Notes under the pieces: model-generated | Seen by the model: only the letters and a program-made list of their open reading frames with translations | Databases searched by the model: none | Told to the model about the DNA's origin: nothing | Program-made: the position numbers and the translations under genes | Shown: in pieces, positions 8,695 to 18,225 of the stretch | Numbering within the stretch: position 1 is the stretch's first letter | How the letters are laid out: every line of letters starts with the position of its first letter | Assembly: GCF_000196515.1 (NCBI RefSeq) | Contig: NC_014248.1 | Coordinates: 5,088,001 to 5,152,000 of the forward strand | Length of the DNA stretch: 64,000 nt | DNA from: 'Nostoc azollae' 0708 | Lineage (GTDB): Bacteria > Cyanobacteriota > Cyanobacteriia > Cyanobacteriales > Nostocaceae | Reading direction: 5' to 3'

Positions 8695-9609
8695 ATGGCA
8701 ATAATAGAAATCTTAGGCGTTCCACACGCATACGAGTTGACGGCTCCCACGTCTTGCCCCCATGCTTTAGTCTTTATCCACGGCTGGCTCAATAGCCGTG
8801 TATACTGGCAACCCGTGATTTCTCGCCTTTCAGCAGATTTGCAGTGCTTGTCTTATGATTTGCGAGGTTTTGGCCAATCCCAGTCTGATTCAAAATTGGA
8901 TTTTAATCGAGCAGAAACTGTTTCCAGCTTAACTGCCACTACAGATCATGATGTGGTCACCTATCCCCTTGAATCTCCGTATTCTCCCTGTGCATACTCT
9001 CAGGATTTAATCATCCTGCTGCAACATCTGAATCTTTCAAGTGTTTGGCTAATTGGTCATTCTTTGGGGGGTACTATTGCTATCACAACTGCTGCTCAAT
9101 TACCTGATTGTGTTAAGGGAATCATTTGTATTAATGCTGGTGGTGGGATTTATCTCAAAGAAGCTTTTGAGCAGTTTCGCTCGGCAGGGCAGAAATTTTT
9201 ACAAGTTCGCCCACGTTGGTTGTCCCAATTTCCTTTGATTGATTTGCTCTTTACTAGAGCGAGTGTTTCAATTCCTTTAAATCGTTATTGGGCGCGTCAA
9301 CGAGTAATGGATTTCATACTTGCTGATCCACAAGCAGCTCTAGGGACACTTTTGGACTCTACCACTGAGGAAGAAGTTAACCGCTTACCCCAATTGGTTT
9401 CACAGATTAAGCAACCAGTTTATTTTTTAGCTGGTGCTGATGATAAGGTGATGGAACCTAAGTTTGTACGCCATTTAGCTAGTTTTCATCAGCTTTTTCA
9501 GTATGTTGGCGATAATTTTATTGAAATTGCTAATTGTGGACATCTAGCTATGTTAGAACAGCCAGATGCAGTTGCTGATCACATTCGGTCATTAGTCATT
9601 AGTCATTAG
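8695..9609 (+). CDS. Alpha/beta-hydrolase-fold enzyme, 304 aa
   Basis: The fold's landmarks are present: oxyanion region HGWLNS (29-34), YDLRGFGQS (54-62), nucleophile elbow GHSLGG with S123, an acid at D249/D250 in AGADDKVMEP, and H283 in NCGHLAMLEQP. A cap region lies between about 150 and 225. I start at the ATG at 8695; an in-frame upstream ATG at 8632 would add 21 residues encoded by a C-rich repeat stretch and looks unlikely. The substrate cannot be told from sequence: esterase, haloperoxidase-like or C-C hydrolase are all possible. Confidence 0.8.
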   Translation: MAIIEILGVPHAYELTAPTSCPHALVFIHGWLNSRVYWQPVISRLSADLQCLSYDLRGFGQSQSDSKLDFNRAETVSSLTATTDHDVVTYPLESPYSPCAYSQDLIILLQHLNLSSVWLIGHSLGGTIAITTAAQLPDCVKGIICINAGGGIYLKEAFEQFRSAGQKFLQVRPRWLSQFPLIDLLFTRASVSIPLNRYWARQRVMDFILADPQAALGTLLDSTTEEEVNRLPQLVSQIKQPVYFLAGADDKVMEPKFVRHLASFHQLFQYVGDNFIEIANCGHLAMLEQPDAVADHIRSLVISH

Positions 9610-9640
9610 TTATTGGGTATTGGGCATTAGGAAAATTACT
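9595..9640. repeat. Short tandem repeats at the hydrolase 3' end
   Basis: CATTAGT units (three in a row) followed by TATTGGG/CATTAGG-like units form a heptanucleotide-type repeat. The first units overlap the last codons of the hydrolase and encode its C-terminal SLVISH, so the stop codon itself lies in the repeat. Confidence 0.55.
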
Positions 9641-9680
9641 TCCCCATATCCCTCATCTCCCTGATCTCTCCCCCTGCCTT

Positions 9681-10718
9681 CTAATACAATTGCATAACTT
9701 GACTTAGGGATAGCCGAGAGTTCACGCCCAAGGTTAGAGGTGATGTATGTCCACGGGCTAGATGATCAGCCGCTGCACAGCCTATCATAGCGGCGTTGTC
9801 TGTACAATATTTTAAGGGGGGGAAGAGGGCTCTGATGTTATGCTCCCCAGCTGCTGCTTGTAGGTGCTTTCTTAGTCCAGTGTTGGCTGCTACGCCACCA
9901 CCTACGGCGATCGTATCTAGTTTATAATCACGGGCGCAGGTGATCGCTCTTTTGGTTAAAGCTTTGGCTATGGTTTCCTGAAAACTGGCCGCAATATCAG
10001 CTATTGGCAGTTCTCTACCATGTTTCTCAAATTGCTGCACTAACCGTAACACCGCAGTCTTTAATCCGCTGAAACTAGCATCATAGCGATGATAACCCCC
10101 ACCTGGTAGAGAAATTTTTCCTTCTGGTAGCGCAAATGCGTGGGTATCGCCTGTTTGTGCTAATTTATCAATGATTGGTCCACCCGGATAACCAAGCTTT
10201 AATAACCGTGCTACCTTATCATAAGCTTCCCCGGCCGCATCATCACGGGTTTCTCCTAGAGTTTCGTATTTACCACAATCTTTTACATAAATCAAGCTTG
10301 TATGTCCACCTGAAACGAGTAAGCTAAGAAATGGGGGATATAAAGTAGGCTGCGCCAAGTAAGTTGCGTAAATATGTCCTTCCAGGTGATGAACTCCCAA
10401 AAAAGGCTTCTTATGAACCATCGCTAGAGTTTTGGCAGATGTCAAACCTACTAACAACGCTCCTACCAGTCCTGGCGCACAAGTGGCGGCAATCGCATCA
10501 ATTTGTTCCCAACCCATAGAGCTTTCATCCATAGCTTGCGCTATCTGTTGATTAAGAGTTTCTAAGTGTTGGCGTGATGCTACCTCCGGGACTACCCCTC
10601 CATATTGTTGATGGACAGGAATTTGCGAGGCTATGATACTGCTACACACTTGACGATTGTTCACAATTGCCACAGCAGTTTCATCACAACTGGTTTCGAT
10701 AGCTAAAACGGTTGTCAT
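9681..10718 (-). CDS. tsaD: tRNA N6-adenosine threonylcarbamoyltransferase TsaD (Gcp/Kae1), 345 aa
   Basis: It transfers the threonylcarbamoyl group made by TsaC onto A37 of ANN-decoding tRNAs. The ASKHA-fold signatures are clear: AIETSCDET near the N-terminus, metal ligands H111 and H115 in HHLEGH, the LVSGGHTSL motif, and the C-terminal [11 protein letters not shown] and DNAAMIGCA motifs. I start at the ATG at 10718, where [13 protein letters not shown] aligns with the family; an upstream in-frame ATG would add 28 residues encoded by repeat DNA. It is divergent from psaF. Confidence 0.95.
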   Translation of the reverse strand: MTTVLAIETSCDETAVAIVNNRQVCSSIIASQIPVHQQYGGVVPEVASRQHLETLNQQIAQAMDESSMGWEQIDAIAATCAPGLVGALLVGLTSAKTLAMVHKKPFLGVHHLEGHIYATYLAQPTLYPPFLSLLVSGGHTSLIYVKDCGKYETLGETRDDAAGEAYDKVARLLKLGYPGGPIIDKLAQTGDTHAFALPEGKISLPGGGYHRYDASFSGLKTAVLRLVQQFEKHGRELPIADIAASFQETIAKALTKRAITCARDYKLDTIAVGGGVAANTGLRKHLQAAAGEHNIRALFPPLKYCTDNAAMIGCAAADHLARGHTSPLTLGVNSRLSLSQVMQLY

Positions 10719-10721
10719 AGG

Positions 10722-10812
10722 TATTGGTAATTGGGTATGGGGTATGGGGTCTCGGGTATGGGTCATTAGGAAAATCACTTCCCTATATTCCCCAGTCCCC
10801 AATCCCCAATCC
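10722..10812. repeat. Degenerate short tandem repeats between tsaD and psaF
   Basis: Runs such as GGGTATGGGGTATGGGG on one side and CCCAGTCCCCAATCCCCAATCC on the other (units of about 7) form a low-complexity stretch with inverted halves. It is the Nostocales short-repeat type and lies within the 5' region of tsaD. Confidence 0.6.
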
Positions 10813-10971
10813 TCACTTTTGGTTGAGAAGCTTTAACTTTTATTTACTTAAACTTTACTCGATTACCCGCCAAGAGTATGATGACTTGCTAGTTATCCAA
10901 ATTAAACACTGTACAAGCCGCTTCGTTTTGTACAAATAACTTCTTGTTTTGTAATAAAAGGAAACAACTCC

Positions 10972-11466
10972 ATGCGACGATTGTTTGCTTTGATTTTAGC
11001 GATTGGTCTTTGGTTCAATTTTGCTCCTCAAGCACAAGCTCTGGGAGCTAACCTTGTACCTTGTAAAGACTCTCCCGCATTTCAAGCACTAGCCGAAAAT
11101 GCCCGCAATACCACTGCTGACCCAGAATCTGGTAAAAAGCGGTTTGATCGTTATTCTCAGGCACTCTGTGGACCTGAAGGGTATCCTCACTTGATTGTTG
11201 ATGGTCGTCTTGACCGCGCTGGTGATTTCTTGATCCCTAGCATTCTCTTCCTTTACATTGCTGGTTGGATTGGTTGGGTTGGTCGTGCTTATCTACAAGC
11301 GATCAAAAAGGAATCTGATACTGAGCAAAAAGAAATCCAAATTGATTTGGGTCTAGCACTACCCATTATCAGCACTGGATTTGCTTGGCCAGCAGCAGCA
11401 ATCAAAGAACTTCTCTCTGGTGAATTAACAGCTAAGGATTCAGAAATTCCCATTTCGCCACGCTAA
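10972..11466 (+). CDS. psaF: Photosystem I subunit III (PsaF), 164 aa
   Basis: PsaF is the plastocyanin/cytochrome c6-side subunit of photosystem I. A signal peptide of about 23 residues ends [13 protein letters not shown]. The lumenal part holds the conserved cysteines C31 and C66 (the latter in [11 protein letters not shown]) with [11 protein letters not shown] following. One membrane helix is [18 protein letters not shown]. The purine-rich AAAGGAAAC lies about 8 bases before the ATG. It is the first gene of the psaF-psaJ-psaL cluster. Confidence 0.97.
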   Translation: MRRLFALILAIGLWFNFAPQAQALGANLVPCKDSPAFQALAENARNTTADPESGKKRFDRYSQALCGPEGYPHLIVDGRLDRAGDFLIPSILFLYIAGWIGWVGRAYLQAIKKESDTEQKEIQIDLGLALPIISTGFAWPAAAIKELLSGELTAKDSEIPISPR

Positions 11467-11506
11467 TTCATCTGTTCTCATTCAATTGTTCTTGGAGACT
11501 AAATTC

Positions 11507-11656
11507 ATGGCTGACAAAAGCGATCAATCATCCTATTTGATCAAGTTTATTTCCACAGCACCTGTGGCAGCTACTATCTGGCTGACAATCACAGCAGGCA
11601 TTTTGATCGAATTTAACCGCTTTTTCCCTGACTTACTTTTCCACCCTCTACCATAG
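11507..11656 (+). CDS. psaJ: Photosystem I subunit IX (PsaJ), 49 aa
   Basis: A 49-residue single-helix protein beginning [14 protein letters not shown] and containing [20 protein letters not shown] and [14 protein letters not shown], which is diagnostic of PsaJ. It starts 40 bases after psaF with GGAGAC as ribosome-binding site, so the two are surely co-transcribed. It binds next to PsaF and helps hold it in photosystem I. Confidence 0.97.
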   Translation: MADKSDQSSYLIKFISTAPVAATIWLTITAGILIEFNRFFPDLLFHPLP

Positions 11657-11674
11657 GGGAAAAACGGGATTGAC

Positions 11675-11727
11675 ATCAGTAAACAGTGAACAGTAAACAA
11701 TCCCATAGCTGATAACTGTTTACTGAT
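11675..11727 (+). repeat. Hairpin-forming inverted repeat between psaJ and psaL
   Basis: ATCAGTAAACAGT (11675-11687) is exactly complementary to ACTGTTTACTGAT (11715-11727), with a 27-base loop that contains a further CAGTAAAC copy. It is built from CAGTAAACAGT-type Nostocales repeats. No T-run follows. It might stabilise or process the psaFJ message and so set the ratio to psaL, but this is inference. Confidence 0.5.
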
Positions 11728-11773
11728 AACTAAAATAAATGCCAACATTTTGAATTTAGAGGCAAGATAAAAT

Positions 11774-12295
11774 ATGGCTCAAGCAGTAGATAGATCCAAG
11801 AATCTCCCCAGTGATCCTAGAAATAGGGAGACAGTAAGACCTGCTGGACGTGATCCACAAGATGGGAATCTAGAAACCCCAGTGAATTCTTCTCCCTTGG
11901 TTAAATGGTTTATTGGCAACTTGCCTGCTTATCGTCCTGGTCTAACTCCTTTGAGACGTGGGTTAGAAGTAGGTATGGCTCACGGTTACTTACTGTTTGG
12001 ACCTTTTTCTAAATTAGGTCCCCTGCGCGATGCTCCCAATGCTAACTTAGCTGGTTTGCTGGGTAGCATTGGCTTGGTTGTAATTCTTACAGCTTGCCTA
12101 TCCCTGTATTCCAATAGCAATCCAGCTAAAGCTCTTCCCAGTGTGACTGTACCCAATCCTCCAGTAGACGCTTTTAACTCCAAAGAAAGCTGGAATAACT
12201 TCGCTAGTGCTTTCTTAATCGGTGGTATTGGTGGTGCTGTAGTTGCTTACTTTTTGACTAGCAATTTGGGCATAATCCAAGGTTTAATAGGTTAA
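11774..12295 (+). CDS. psaL: Photosystem I subunit XI (PsaL), 173 aa
   Basis: PsaL forms the trimer or tetramer interface of photosystem I. Motifs include VKWFIGNLPAYRPGLTPLRR, EVGMAHGYLLFGPFSKLGPLR and three hydrophobic helices at about 88-108, 140-160 and the C-terminus. The N-terminal extension (about 45 residues, rich in charged residues and Pro) is longer than in unicellular species and is typical of Nostocales. It lies 117 bases after psaJ; a hairpin sits in that gap. Confidence 0.96.
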   Translation: MAQAVDRSKNLPSDPRNRETVRPAGRDPQDGNLETPVNSSPLVKWFIGNLPAYRPGLTPLRRGLEVGMAHGYLLFGPFSKLGPLRDAPNANLAGLLGSIGLVVILTACLSLYSNSNPAKALPSVTVPNPPVDAFNSKESWNNFASAFLIGGIGGAVVAYFLTSNLGIIQGLIG

Positions 12296-12305
12296 TTTCA
12301 TGTGT

Positions 12306-12366
12306 GGTAATGGGTAATAGGCAACGGGTAATTGCAGCAACTGACAATTACCCATTACCTATTACC
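12306..12366. terminator. Bidirectional hairpin between convergent psaL and gmk
   Basis: GGGTAATTG (12326-12334) pairs with CAATTACCC (12345-12353), and outer GGTAAT/ATTACC repeats extend the stem from 12306 to 12366. It lies between the ends of two convergent genes and probably ends or protects both transcripts. It consists of GGTAAT-type repeats rather than a classical T-run terminator. Confidence 0.5.
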
Positions 12367-12381
12367 AAATTCAACTGCTAA

Positions 12382-12978
12382 TTATCCAAATAGGACTGTT
12401 TCAATTTCGTTTAAAGCAGCGTCAAAATCGTCATTCACGATTTGAATATCAAATTCATGTGCGGCTTGTATTTCCTCTTGAGCGCGGTGCAGACGGCAAG
12501 CGATCGCTTCATCAGAATCTTGCCCCCGTCCACGTATCCGTTTCTCCAGTTCCGAAGATGACGGCGGTAGTATAAAAATACTGAGGGCGCTAGGAAAGGA
12601 AGCACGAATTTGTCTTGCCCCTTCCAGTTCAATTTCTAGCACCACCAACTGACCAGACTGAATGTGGTCAAGCACTGCTGCACGGGGTGTACCGTAATAG
12701 TTACCAGCAAATTCTGCCCATTCCAAGAATTCCCCTTGCGCAACTAATTGTTCAAACTTGCTGCAGCTGATAAAGTAATAGTTTTTGCCGTTTACTTCTC
12801 CTGTCCGGGGAGAACGAGTCGTTACAGATACTGAATAATACAGTTCTGGATGACGTTGAAGCAGCTTTTGCATCAAAGTTCCTTTGCCGACTCCACTAGG
12901 GCCAGTCAAAACAATCAGCTTGCCCAGAGACGGGCTTTCTTTCGTAGTAGCACCACTAGGTAAGGGTAAAACTTGCAT
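12382..12978 (-). CDS. gmk: Guanylate kinase, 198 aa
   Basis: It converts GMP and ATP to GDP and ADP. The P-loop GPSGVGKG is at 26-33. [20 protein letters not shown] is the GMP-binding region, and [12 protein letters not shown] is a further family motif. About 18 extra N-terminal residues precede the core. It lies 177 bases downstream of remA on the same strand, the gene pair remA-gmk being conserved in many bacteria. Confidence 0.95.
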   Translation of the reverse strand: MQVLPLPSGATTKESPSLGKLIVLTGPSGVGKGTLMQKLLQRHPELYYSVSVTTRSPRTGEVNGKNYYFISCSKFEQLVAQGEFLEWAEFAGNYYGTPRAAVLDHIQSGQLVVLEIELEGARQIRASFPSALSIFILPPSSSELEKRIRGRGQDSDEAIACRLHRAQEEIQAAHEFDIQIVNDDFDAALNEIETVLFG

Positions 12979-13155
12979 TATCCGTTCAACTTGTGAATTA
13001 ATCAGTAGACACTATTCATCAGTCTTGTATTAGTTGCCAGCGCAACCAGGCACTCAGAAATTAGAAACTTGTAGCACTAGTGACAGAACACTTGTCTATT
13101 TCATATGCTACGGCCGATACATAACAAATAGGAGGGTTTATAGACCCACATCTAA

Positions 13156-13422
13156 TTAATTATCTGCCGTCTGATGATCGCGGGAAATAATAAAGCGATT
13201 TGCTACCGTTTCCGGCTGAATCGCTGATAAAACTACATGACTGGAATCAGTTATAATTACAGCCCTAGTCCGACGACCATAAGTTGCATCAATCAGTTGG
13301 CCTCTGTCCCTAGCATCAGTAATGATGCGCTTAATTGGGGCAGATTCTGGACTGACAATGGCAACTACTCGATTGGCGGATACGATGTTGCCAAAACCGA
13401 TGTTGATTAATTGAATGTCCAT
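13156..13422 (-). CDS. remA: RemA/DUF370-family regulatory protein, 88 aa
   Basis: An 88-residue protein starting [22 protein letters not shown] with [21 protein letters not shown] and [13 protein letters not shown], the signature of the RemA/YlzA (DUF370) family. In Bacillus RemA is a DNA-binding activator of matrix genes; in cyanobacteria the role is not defined. It lies upstream of gmk on the same strand. The assignment to the family is firm, the function is not. Confidence 0.9.
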   Translation of the reverse strand: MDIQLINIGFGNIVSANRVVAIVSPESAPIKRIITDARDRGQLIDATYGRRTRAVIITDSSHVVLSAIQPETVANRFIISRDHQTADN

Positions 13423-13887
13423 AAAAAAAACTGGCGCTAAAGGCGCTAGTAAAAGCTTGTGATAAACATATTCTCATGTTATACCTAAAGAATGGGAGTT
13501 ACAACGATTAACGTCTTGATATCTTGAGTTTTCTAATAACAACAGCTTTTTTTTAGCTCTTTATCAGCTAAAAATATCAAATATCTTTCTAAAGGTATAT
13601 GGAAAATTATACTCATAAGAGTTAATAGGAAGTTTTCTTGACGCTCTCCACCCTAAAGTGGATATTCTTTGGCGTTAAGTTCTCTAACCAAGTTTTTGTA
13701 CCCTTACCACAAATTTATGCTTACGAAAGAGGCTCTTGTACAGGGCGGGGAAAACTGGGGGATTGGGAATTCCCCTACCACTCATAGTTTAAAGCTAGCA
13801 AAATTGCCAGTAATTTAGATTTATCTGAATCTCTTAATACTGCACAGTAATTAACCTGTCCTTTAATTCAAGGTATTTCATTACTTG
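13423..13887. other. Intergenic region with a possible IS200/IS605-type end
   Basis: At 13640-13663 the sequence GACGCTCTCCACCCTAAAG is followed by GTGGA and can form a small TCCAC/GTGGA hairpin. This resembles hairpin ends of IS200/IS605-type elements common in Nostocales, but no transposase remnant is adjacent. A GGGGATTGGGAATTCCCC short-repeat stretch lies at about 13755-13778. The first 30 bases hold a GGCGCT/GGCGCT direct repeat just upstream of remA. Confidence 0.35.
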
Positions 13888-14820
13888 CTAACTCAGATTA
13901 TTATCCCCTTGCTGATTTATGACTAATCGCAAAACTGATAATCCTAAGATTATTAAAAATAGCACCAAACCAATTGTACAAGCATAGCTAAATTCTAAAT
14001 TAATAAATGCTTGCTCATACAAATAGTAAACGATTGTTTTAGAACTATTGAGTGGACCGCCTCCAGTCATAATATAAACTTCTTCAAAAACTTTAGTAGC
14101 AGAAATAGCAGAAATTACAGCTACCAAAGCTAAATAAGGCTGCATTAAAGGTATGGTAATATCTAAATGTTTACGAATACCATCTGAGCCATCAATTGCT
14201 GCCGCTTCATAAACATCAGGAGGAATAGATTGCAACCCTGCTAAATAAATTACCATGTAATATCCTAAACCCTTCCAAATAGTTACAGCCATGACGCTGG
14301 CAAGTGAAATGGGGACAATTCCTAAGATTTTTTCAGGACTGCTTAACCAAGGAATTCCTTCAGGAAATATTCCTAAATTTTTAAAAAATTGATTTAGTAA
14401 ACCCTTCTCTGCATACAACCATTTCCAAGCTATTCCTGCTACTATCATTGAAATCACTACAGGAGTATAATATGCAGTTCTAAACCAATTCATACCCCGC
14501 AATTTTTGATTTACCAAAATTGCCAAAATTAAAGGAGCAATTACTAAAATTGGTACAACTCCTATAAGATATAGAATAGTGTTTTCTAGGGTTTTCCAAA
14601 AAACAGCATCTTTCCACAACCGGAAAAAGTTATCAAATCCTATTAATTTAGTAGGTTCTCCGATTTCTTGATAGCTGGTAAAGCTGAGGTAAAATGCTTG
14701 TATTGCCGGCCAAAAGACTGTTAAGCTTACAATGATTAAAGCAGGTAATAAGAATAAATAAGGTGTTAATTTTTGGTGAATGAGAATCCAATTTTTTTGT
14801 AGGAAAAATCTATTTATCAT
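13888..14820 (-). CDS. Sugar-type ABC transporter permease (MalF/UgpA-like, CUT1), 310 aa
   Basis: An inner-membrane permease with about six hydrophobic helices. It has the EAA loop YEAAAIDGSDGIRKHLDITI (about residues 205-225), which contacts the ATPase, and a typical CUT1 end region with MTGGGPLNSS. Such proteins work as heterodimers with a second permease, a periplasmic binding protein and an ATPase, none of which is seen nearby. It is therefore an orphan whose partners must be elsewhere. A 20-bp palindrome lies about 120 bases upstream. Glycerol-3-phosphate, glucosylglycerol or oligosaccharide uptake are all possible. Confidence 0.85.
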   Translation of the reverse strand: MINRFFLQKNWILIHQKLTPYLFLLPALIIVSLTVFWPAIQAFYLSFTSYQEIGEPTKLIGFDNFFRLWKDAVFWKTLENTILYLIGVVPILVIAPLILAILVNQKLRGMNWFRTAYYTPVVISMIVAGIAWKWLYAEKGLLNQFFKNLGIFPEGIPWLSSPEKILGIVPISLASVMAVTIWKGLGYYMVIYLAGLQSIPPDVYEAAAIDGSDGIRKHLDITIPLMQPYLALVAVISAISATKVFEEVYIMTGGGPLNSSKTIVYYLYEQAFINLEFSYACTIGLVLFLIILGLSVLRLVINQQGDNNLS

Positions 14821-15347
14821 AGCTATGTTTGACGTTCTGAATAACAGTTAACTAAGTCGGCGTTAAGAAATCCACTTATGCAAGGAAATGTTATATTAAC
14901 AAATAACTCAAAAATTGCTTATGGGGCAGTTTTTGCAAAACTATACATACAATCGTATGTATTCTATTTCGTTAGTTAGAATAAATACCATCTAATACTG
15001 AATTACATTATACATCTCCCACAAATATAGGACTTATATCTGATTTTTGTTGGCTTAGCCTGCGCTTTGCGCTTACAAAATTGCGTACACATCTGATGGA
15101 GATGTGTTTTGTTTCTTGTTGCCTATTCCCTGACTCAATAAAGAATATGGCTTTGTCTTCTATAAGGGATACATAAATACAAATCGCAGGGCTATATATA
15201 GGTGATCAACCCTTAACTTACATTTATTTAGTTACGAAATGCGATAAATCTATCCAAGGAATGATTTTTAGTGTTTACCCGTAAAGTCTCGGTATGAATT
15301 TTGTAATCTTTACTATAGAAAATCATGATTTGTGAGGAGAGCAGATT
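14821..15347. other. Intergenic region with an operator-like palindrome and a hairpin
   Basis: It holds the 14943-14962 palindrome and, at 15087-15107, the hairpin ACACATCT-GATGG-AGATGTGT followed by TTTGTTT. The hairpin could end a plus-strand transcript, but no plus-strand gene precedes it. No coding sequence is recognised. Confidence 0.45.
14943..14962. promoter_or_regulatory. Perfect palindrome, possible operator for the permease gene
   Basis: ATACATAC-AATC-GTATGTAT is a perfect 8-bp inverted repeat with a 4-base centre, 123 bases upstream of the permease start on the minus strand. The size and symmetry suit a LacI- or TetR-type repressor site. This is inference from position and symmetry only. 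Confidence 0.35.
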
Positions 15348-16085
15348 TTGACAAATATAAAATTTTTAACTACTATAAGTCCTAATTGGGTGCAGTTTAC
15401 AGGAGCAACCCTCCTAAGTTTTCTTTTTGTAGCTACAGCTACTTTTCAGTAAACCGCATCTGCTAATGAAAAATTTGTCACTGAGCATCAAAGTAATGAA
15501 TTGAGTTATAGCCCAACGGCTGAAGCATCTTCATTTGCCTGATACAGAAAAATTAGCATCAGAAGTGCAAATAGAAAAAAATCTAGTTATTCCTCAAAAA
15601 AGTGAAGCAATTATTCAAGACAAACAACCCCAGCTAATTTAGTAAAACTAATCTTATTATCATCAGCACCATTTATTTTGACCCAAAATGGTGCTGATGA
15701 TGGGGCTACTCAAATCAGAACCATTTTTGTGAATTTAGGCGCTTCCTCACATATTTTACAGCAACTGGTAAAGACTCTATATGGTCTTTGTCTCTCGCGA
15801 AGAGCAGCAACTTCTGGTCTTCCTACTGCTCAAGTAACAACAGGCAATTTAGTGGCAAGTCTTAAAGTTCTAAAAGCTACTTCTGTAATTTCCCAAGCAG
15901 ATCCTGTGGAGAATGTTAATATTAACACGGCTAATATGGATATTAATAGGTTAAATGCTGCCATCAATGGTTACAACCAGATTGTCCGAGAAAGTAGTCC
16001 AGAAACTCTCAAACAGCTATCAAAAAACGAAAACTTTCTGGAAGCTGGTAGGGTGCTGAGACAATTAAGGGCTGTGCTGAAATAG
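15348..16085 (+). pseudogene. Decayed gene for a secreted cyanobacterial protein of unknown function
   Basis: A TTG start with a GAGGAGA ribosome-binding site leads into a signal-peptide-like stretch (NWVQFTGATLLSFLFVATATF) that hits a TAA. The same frame continues to another stop near 15540, and frameshifts follow before the long 3' frame (15678-16085). That frame includes NLVASLKVLKATSVISQADP and ends LRQLRAVLK. I do not recognise the family. An intrinsic terminator follows at 16143, so the transcription unit boundaries survive. Confidence 0.6.
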
Positions 16086-16142
16086 CATCAAGTTTTTTAA
16101 AACTAACTCAATAGTATTGTTAAGTCATATTTTCGATTCCAC

Positions 16143-16180
16143 TACCATGTCTTTCATCAGAAAGCATGGTATTTTTATTT
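16143..16180 (+). terminator. Intrinsic terminator of the decayed secreted-protein gene
   Basis: TACCATG and CTTTC pair with GAAAG and CATGGTA around an ATCA loop with one bulged T. ATTTTTATTTTTT follows. Confidence 0.75.
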
Positions 16181-16344
16181 TTTACCATTATTCACAACAA
16201 AAGGAAGTGGAAAGTTTATGTATAATTTAGCTTATTACATAAGATATTTATCGTGTAACTTACATAATAAATAGTGTTGAGAGCATTAGGAATGTGATAT
16301 CAACTTAATCACATTTTTTCATGGGCTATTTATCCAATACTAAG

Positions 16345-17561
16345 GTTAGATGAGGTGTTGACTATATTACTAAACCTTTTCAAGCAGAGGATGTATTAAT
16401 TAGAGTTCAGCATCAACTAACTATTGTTATAAAACGCCAGTAACTTTATGAACATAATCAGGATTTAACGAGGTAAATTGAGGGATGCAAGCAAGTTGAG
16501 TCCAAACTGAAGTTGTTACTAACAACGATTAATTTAGTTAGTCAAGCTCCCAATTTACATCATCCCATAGAGGTTGTATTGAGTGAAGTTTTCGGATGAT
16601 TGATTGGGAATATCGTGAGGCTTGGATGACTAATTCAGATGGTACAAGATTGGAATTATATCAAGCTTACTATGATTGTTTTGATCAAGCGTGAAGACGG
16701 TTTCATCGAGCCAGTTAACAGTACAGTTTTGCAGCTGGAGTTCAACTAATAGGACGAGTTTGGAAAACTCAGCAACCGGAATGGATTCAGGATGCTTCTC
16801 TGGTGCAGCGAGATTCTTTTTCAAGGGTTGAATTGGTGGAGGATGCCGGTTTAAAAACTGTATTTGCAGTACCAATTAATATAGAAGGAAATATACTTGC
16901 GGTGATGTGCTTTTTTAAGCTATCGCCTTTACCTCATAATCCAGAACTTGTGGAGTTGGTAAATGCAGTTGCTTTGGAATTGAGTGGACTTATTGGCCGT
17001 AAGCAAACAGAAGAAGCTTTGAAACAAGCAAATAAGGAGTTATTACGATTAGCTAATCTAGATGGATTAACACAAATTGCCAATCACAGGTGTTTTGATG
17101 AATCGCTGACTAATGAGTAGCTACGATTGTAAAGGGAACAATTACCTTTGGCATTGTTACTTAGTGATATAGATTTTTTCAAATCCTACAATGATTACTA
17201 TGGACATCAAGCAGGTGATGAATGTTTGCGTCAAGTAGTAGTTGCAATGTTACAAAGTTGCAAAGTTTCTGCGGATTTGGTAGCCCGTTATGGTAGTGAA
17301 GAATTTGCCATCCTACTACCTAATACAGATTTAGAGGGAGCAATTCATATCTCTCAAAAAATTCAAGCCCAAATAGCCAGAATAGCCATCTCTCATCAAC
17401 GATAATCTGTTAGTGGTCAAGTAACATTGAGTATTGGTATTGTTAGTATGATTCCTACCATTTGGGCTTTATAAGAAGACATGATTGCCGCACCAGACCA
17501 AGCACTTTATCAGTAAAAGGCTCAAGGACGCAATACTTACTGTGTGTATTCTGCTGTTTAA
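16345..17561 (+). pseudogene. Decayed response regulator-GAF-GGDEF protein (diguanylate cyclase)
   Basis: The pieces read in order. First comes the end of a receiver domain (DYITKPFQAEDVLIRVQHQL). A GAF-type sensor domain follows with RVWKTQQPEWIQDASL and VFAVPINIEGNILAVMCFF. The GGDEF domain carries LDGLTQIANHRCFDE, DIDFFKSYNDYYGHQAGDECL and the active-site equivalent ARYGSEEFAI, ending QGRNTYCVYSAV. Stops fall near 16441, 16692, 17118, 17403, 17472 and 17515. The signature reads GSEEF instead of GGDEF or GGEEF. This was a cyclic-di-GMP-making response regulator; it is now non-functional. The 5' part of the receiver is lost. Confidence 0.8.
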
Positions 17562-17952
17562 TTACCAGGTATTTATGAACTAATGTAGGTAAATGAAGTA
17601 CAAAATTTAGTAATAAAAACTTACACCAAAAGGATTTTATTGCTGATTGCTGACTGGTACTGAATATTTACTGTTTATTTCATCTTCAGATTTTAATATG
17701 CAATTATCTCTATCCCACATTCCGCACTTAAATAAGTAGCATAAATCAACTACATTTACAGGCAATTCAGAACTATTTTTTTTTAAAACCCAGTAGCCAT
17801 GAAAATATAAATCATGCACGTCAAAGTTCCAGCTTTCTGATTGTATAAGAAAAGCTAGTTAGACAACAATGTCCCCTACTTCGTTTAATTTGAACTTCTC
17901 AATCACTTATGAAAATACAAGACTATGCAATAGTGAATTAGAGATTTGAAAA
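17562..17952. other. Intergenic region between the GGDEF relic and the IS cluster
   Basis: I see no gene, RNA or clear repeat here. A 60-codon minus-strand frame (17637-17819) has no recognisable features and no homologue I know. Confidence 0.4.
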
Positions 17953-18078
17953 CTAAGAAAATAAATAATACTTTTGACAAGCTGTAGGTAAGAATTGGAA
18001 AATTCCACAACGTTCCTCTGTCAAGTTCAGAATCCTATAAACTCCTTGTGTAATCAGAAAATGAATCCCTTGAAAACA

Positions 18079-18147
18079 TACACCAGTTGCTGCCTCTTTC
18101 AGAGGATTTTCCCGAACAAGTCGGGGAACCAGCCCAACGCACTGGCT
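18079..18147. repeat. Dispersed palindromic repeat inserted in frame into the IS1634 relic
   Basis: The IS1634 family reads RWIFQCFQGIH. Here 23 extra codons separate RWIFQ from CFQGIH, giving 69 inserted bases. The insert includes CCCGAACAAGTCGGGG and AACGCACTGGC, parts of a palindromic repeat dispersed through Nostocales genomes. Because the insert is a multiple of three and has no stop in this frame, the reading frame stays open. Confidence 0.6.
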
Positions 18148-18225
18148 CTGAAATATCCAACGTAAAGTAGGGGATTCTGTAGGTTTATTCAGTTGATTTT
18201 TAACTGTCGCTTTTTGCGTCTTTAA

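Noticed and set aside
13640-13663. An IS200/IS605 insertion in the remA upstream region
   Set aside because: Only a small hairpin resembling such ends is seen; no transposase, TnpB or second end can be found, so it is noted only as a possibility.
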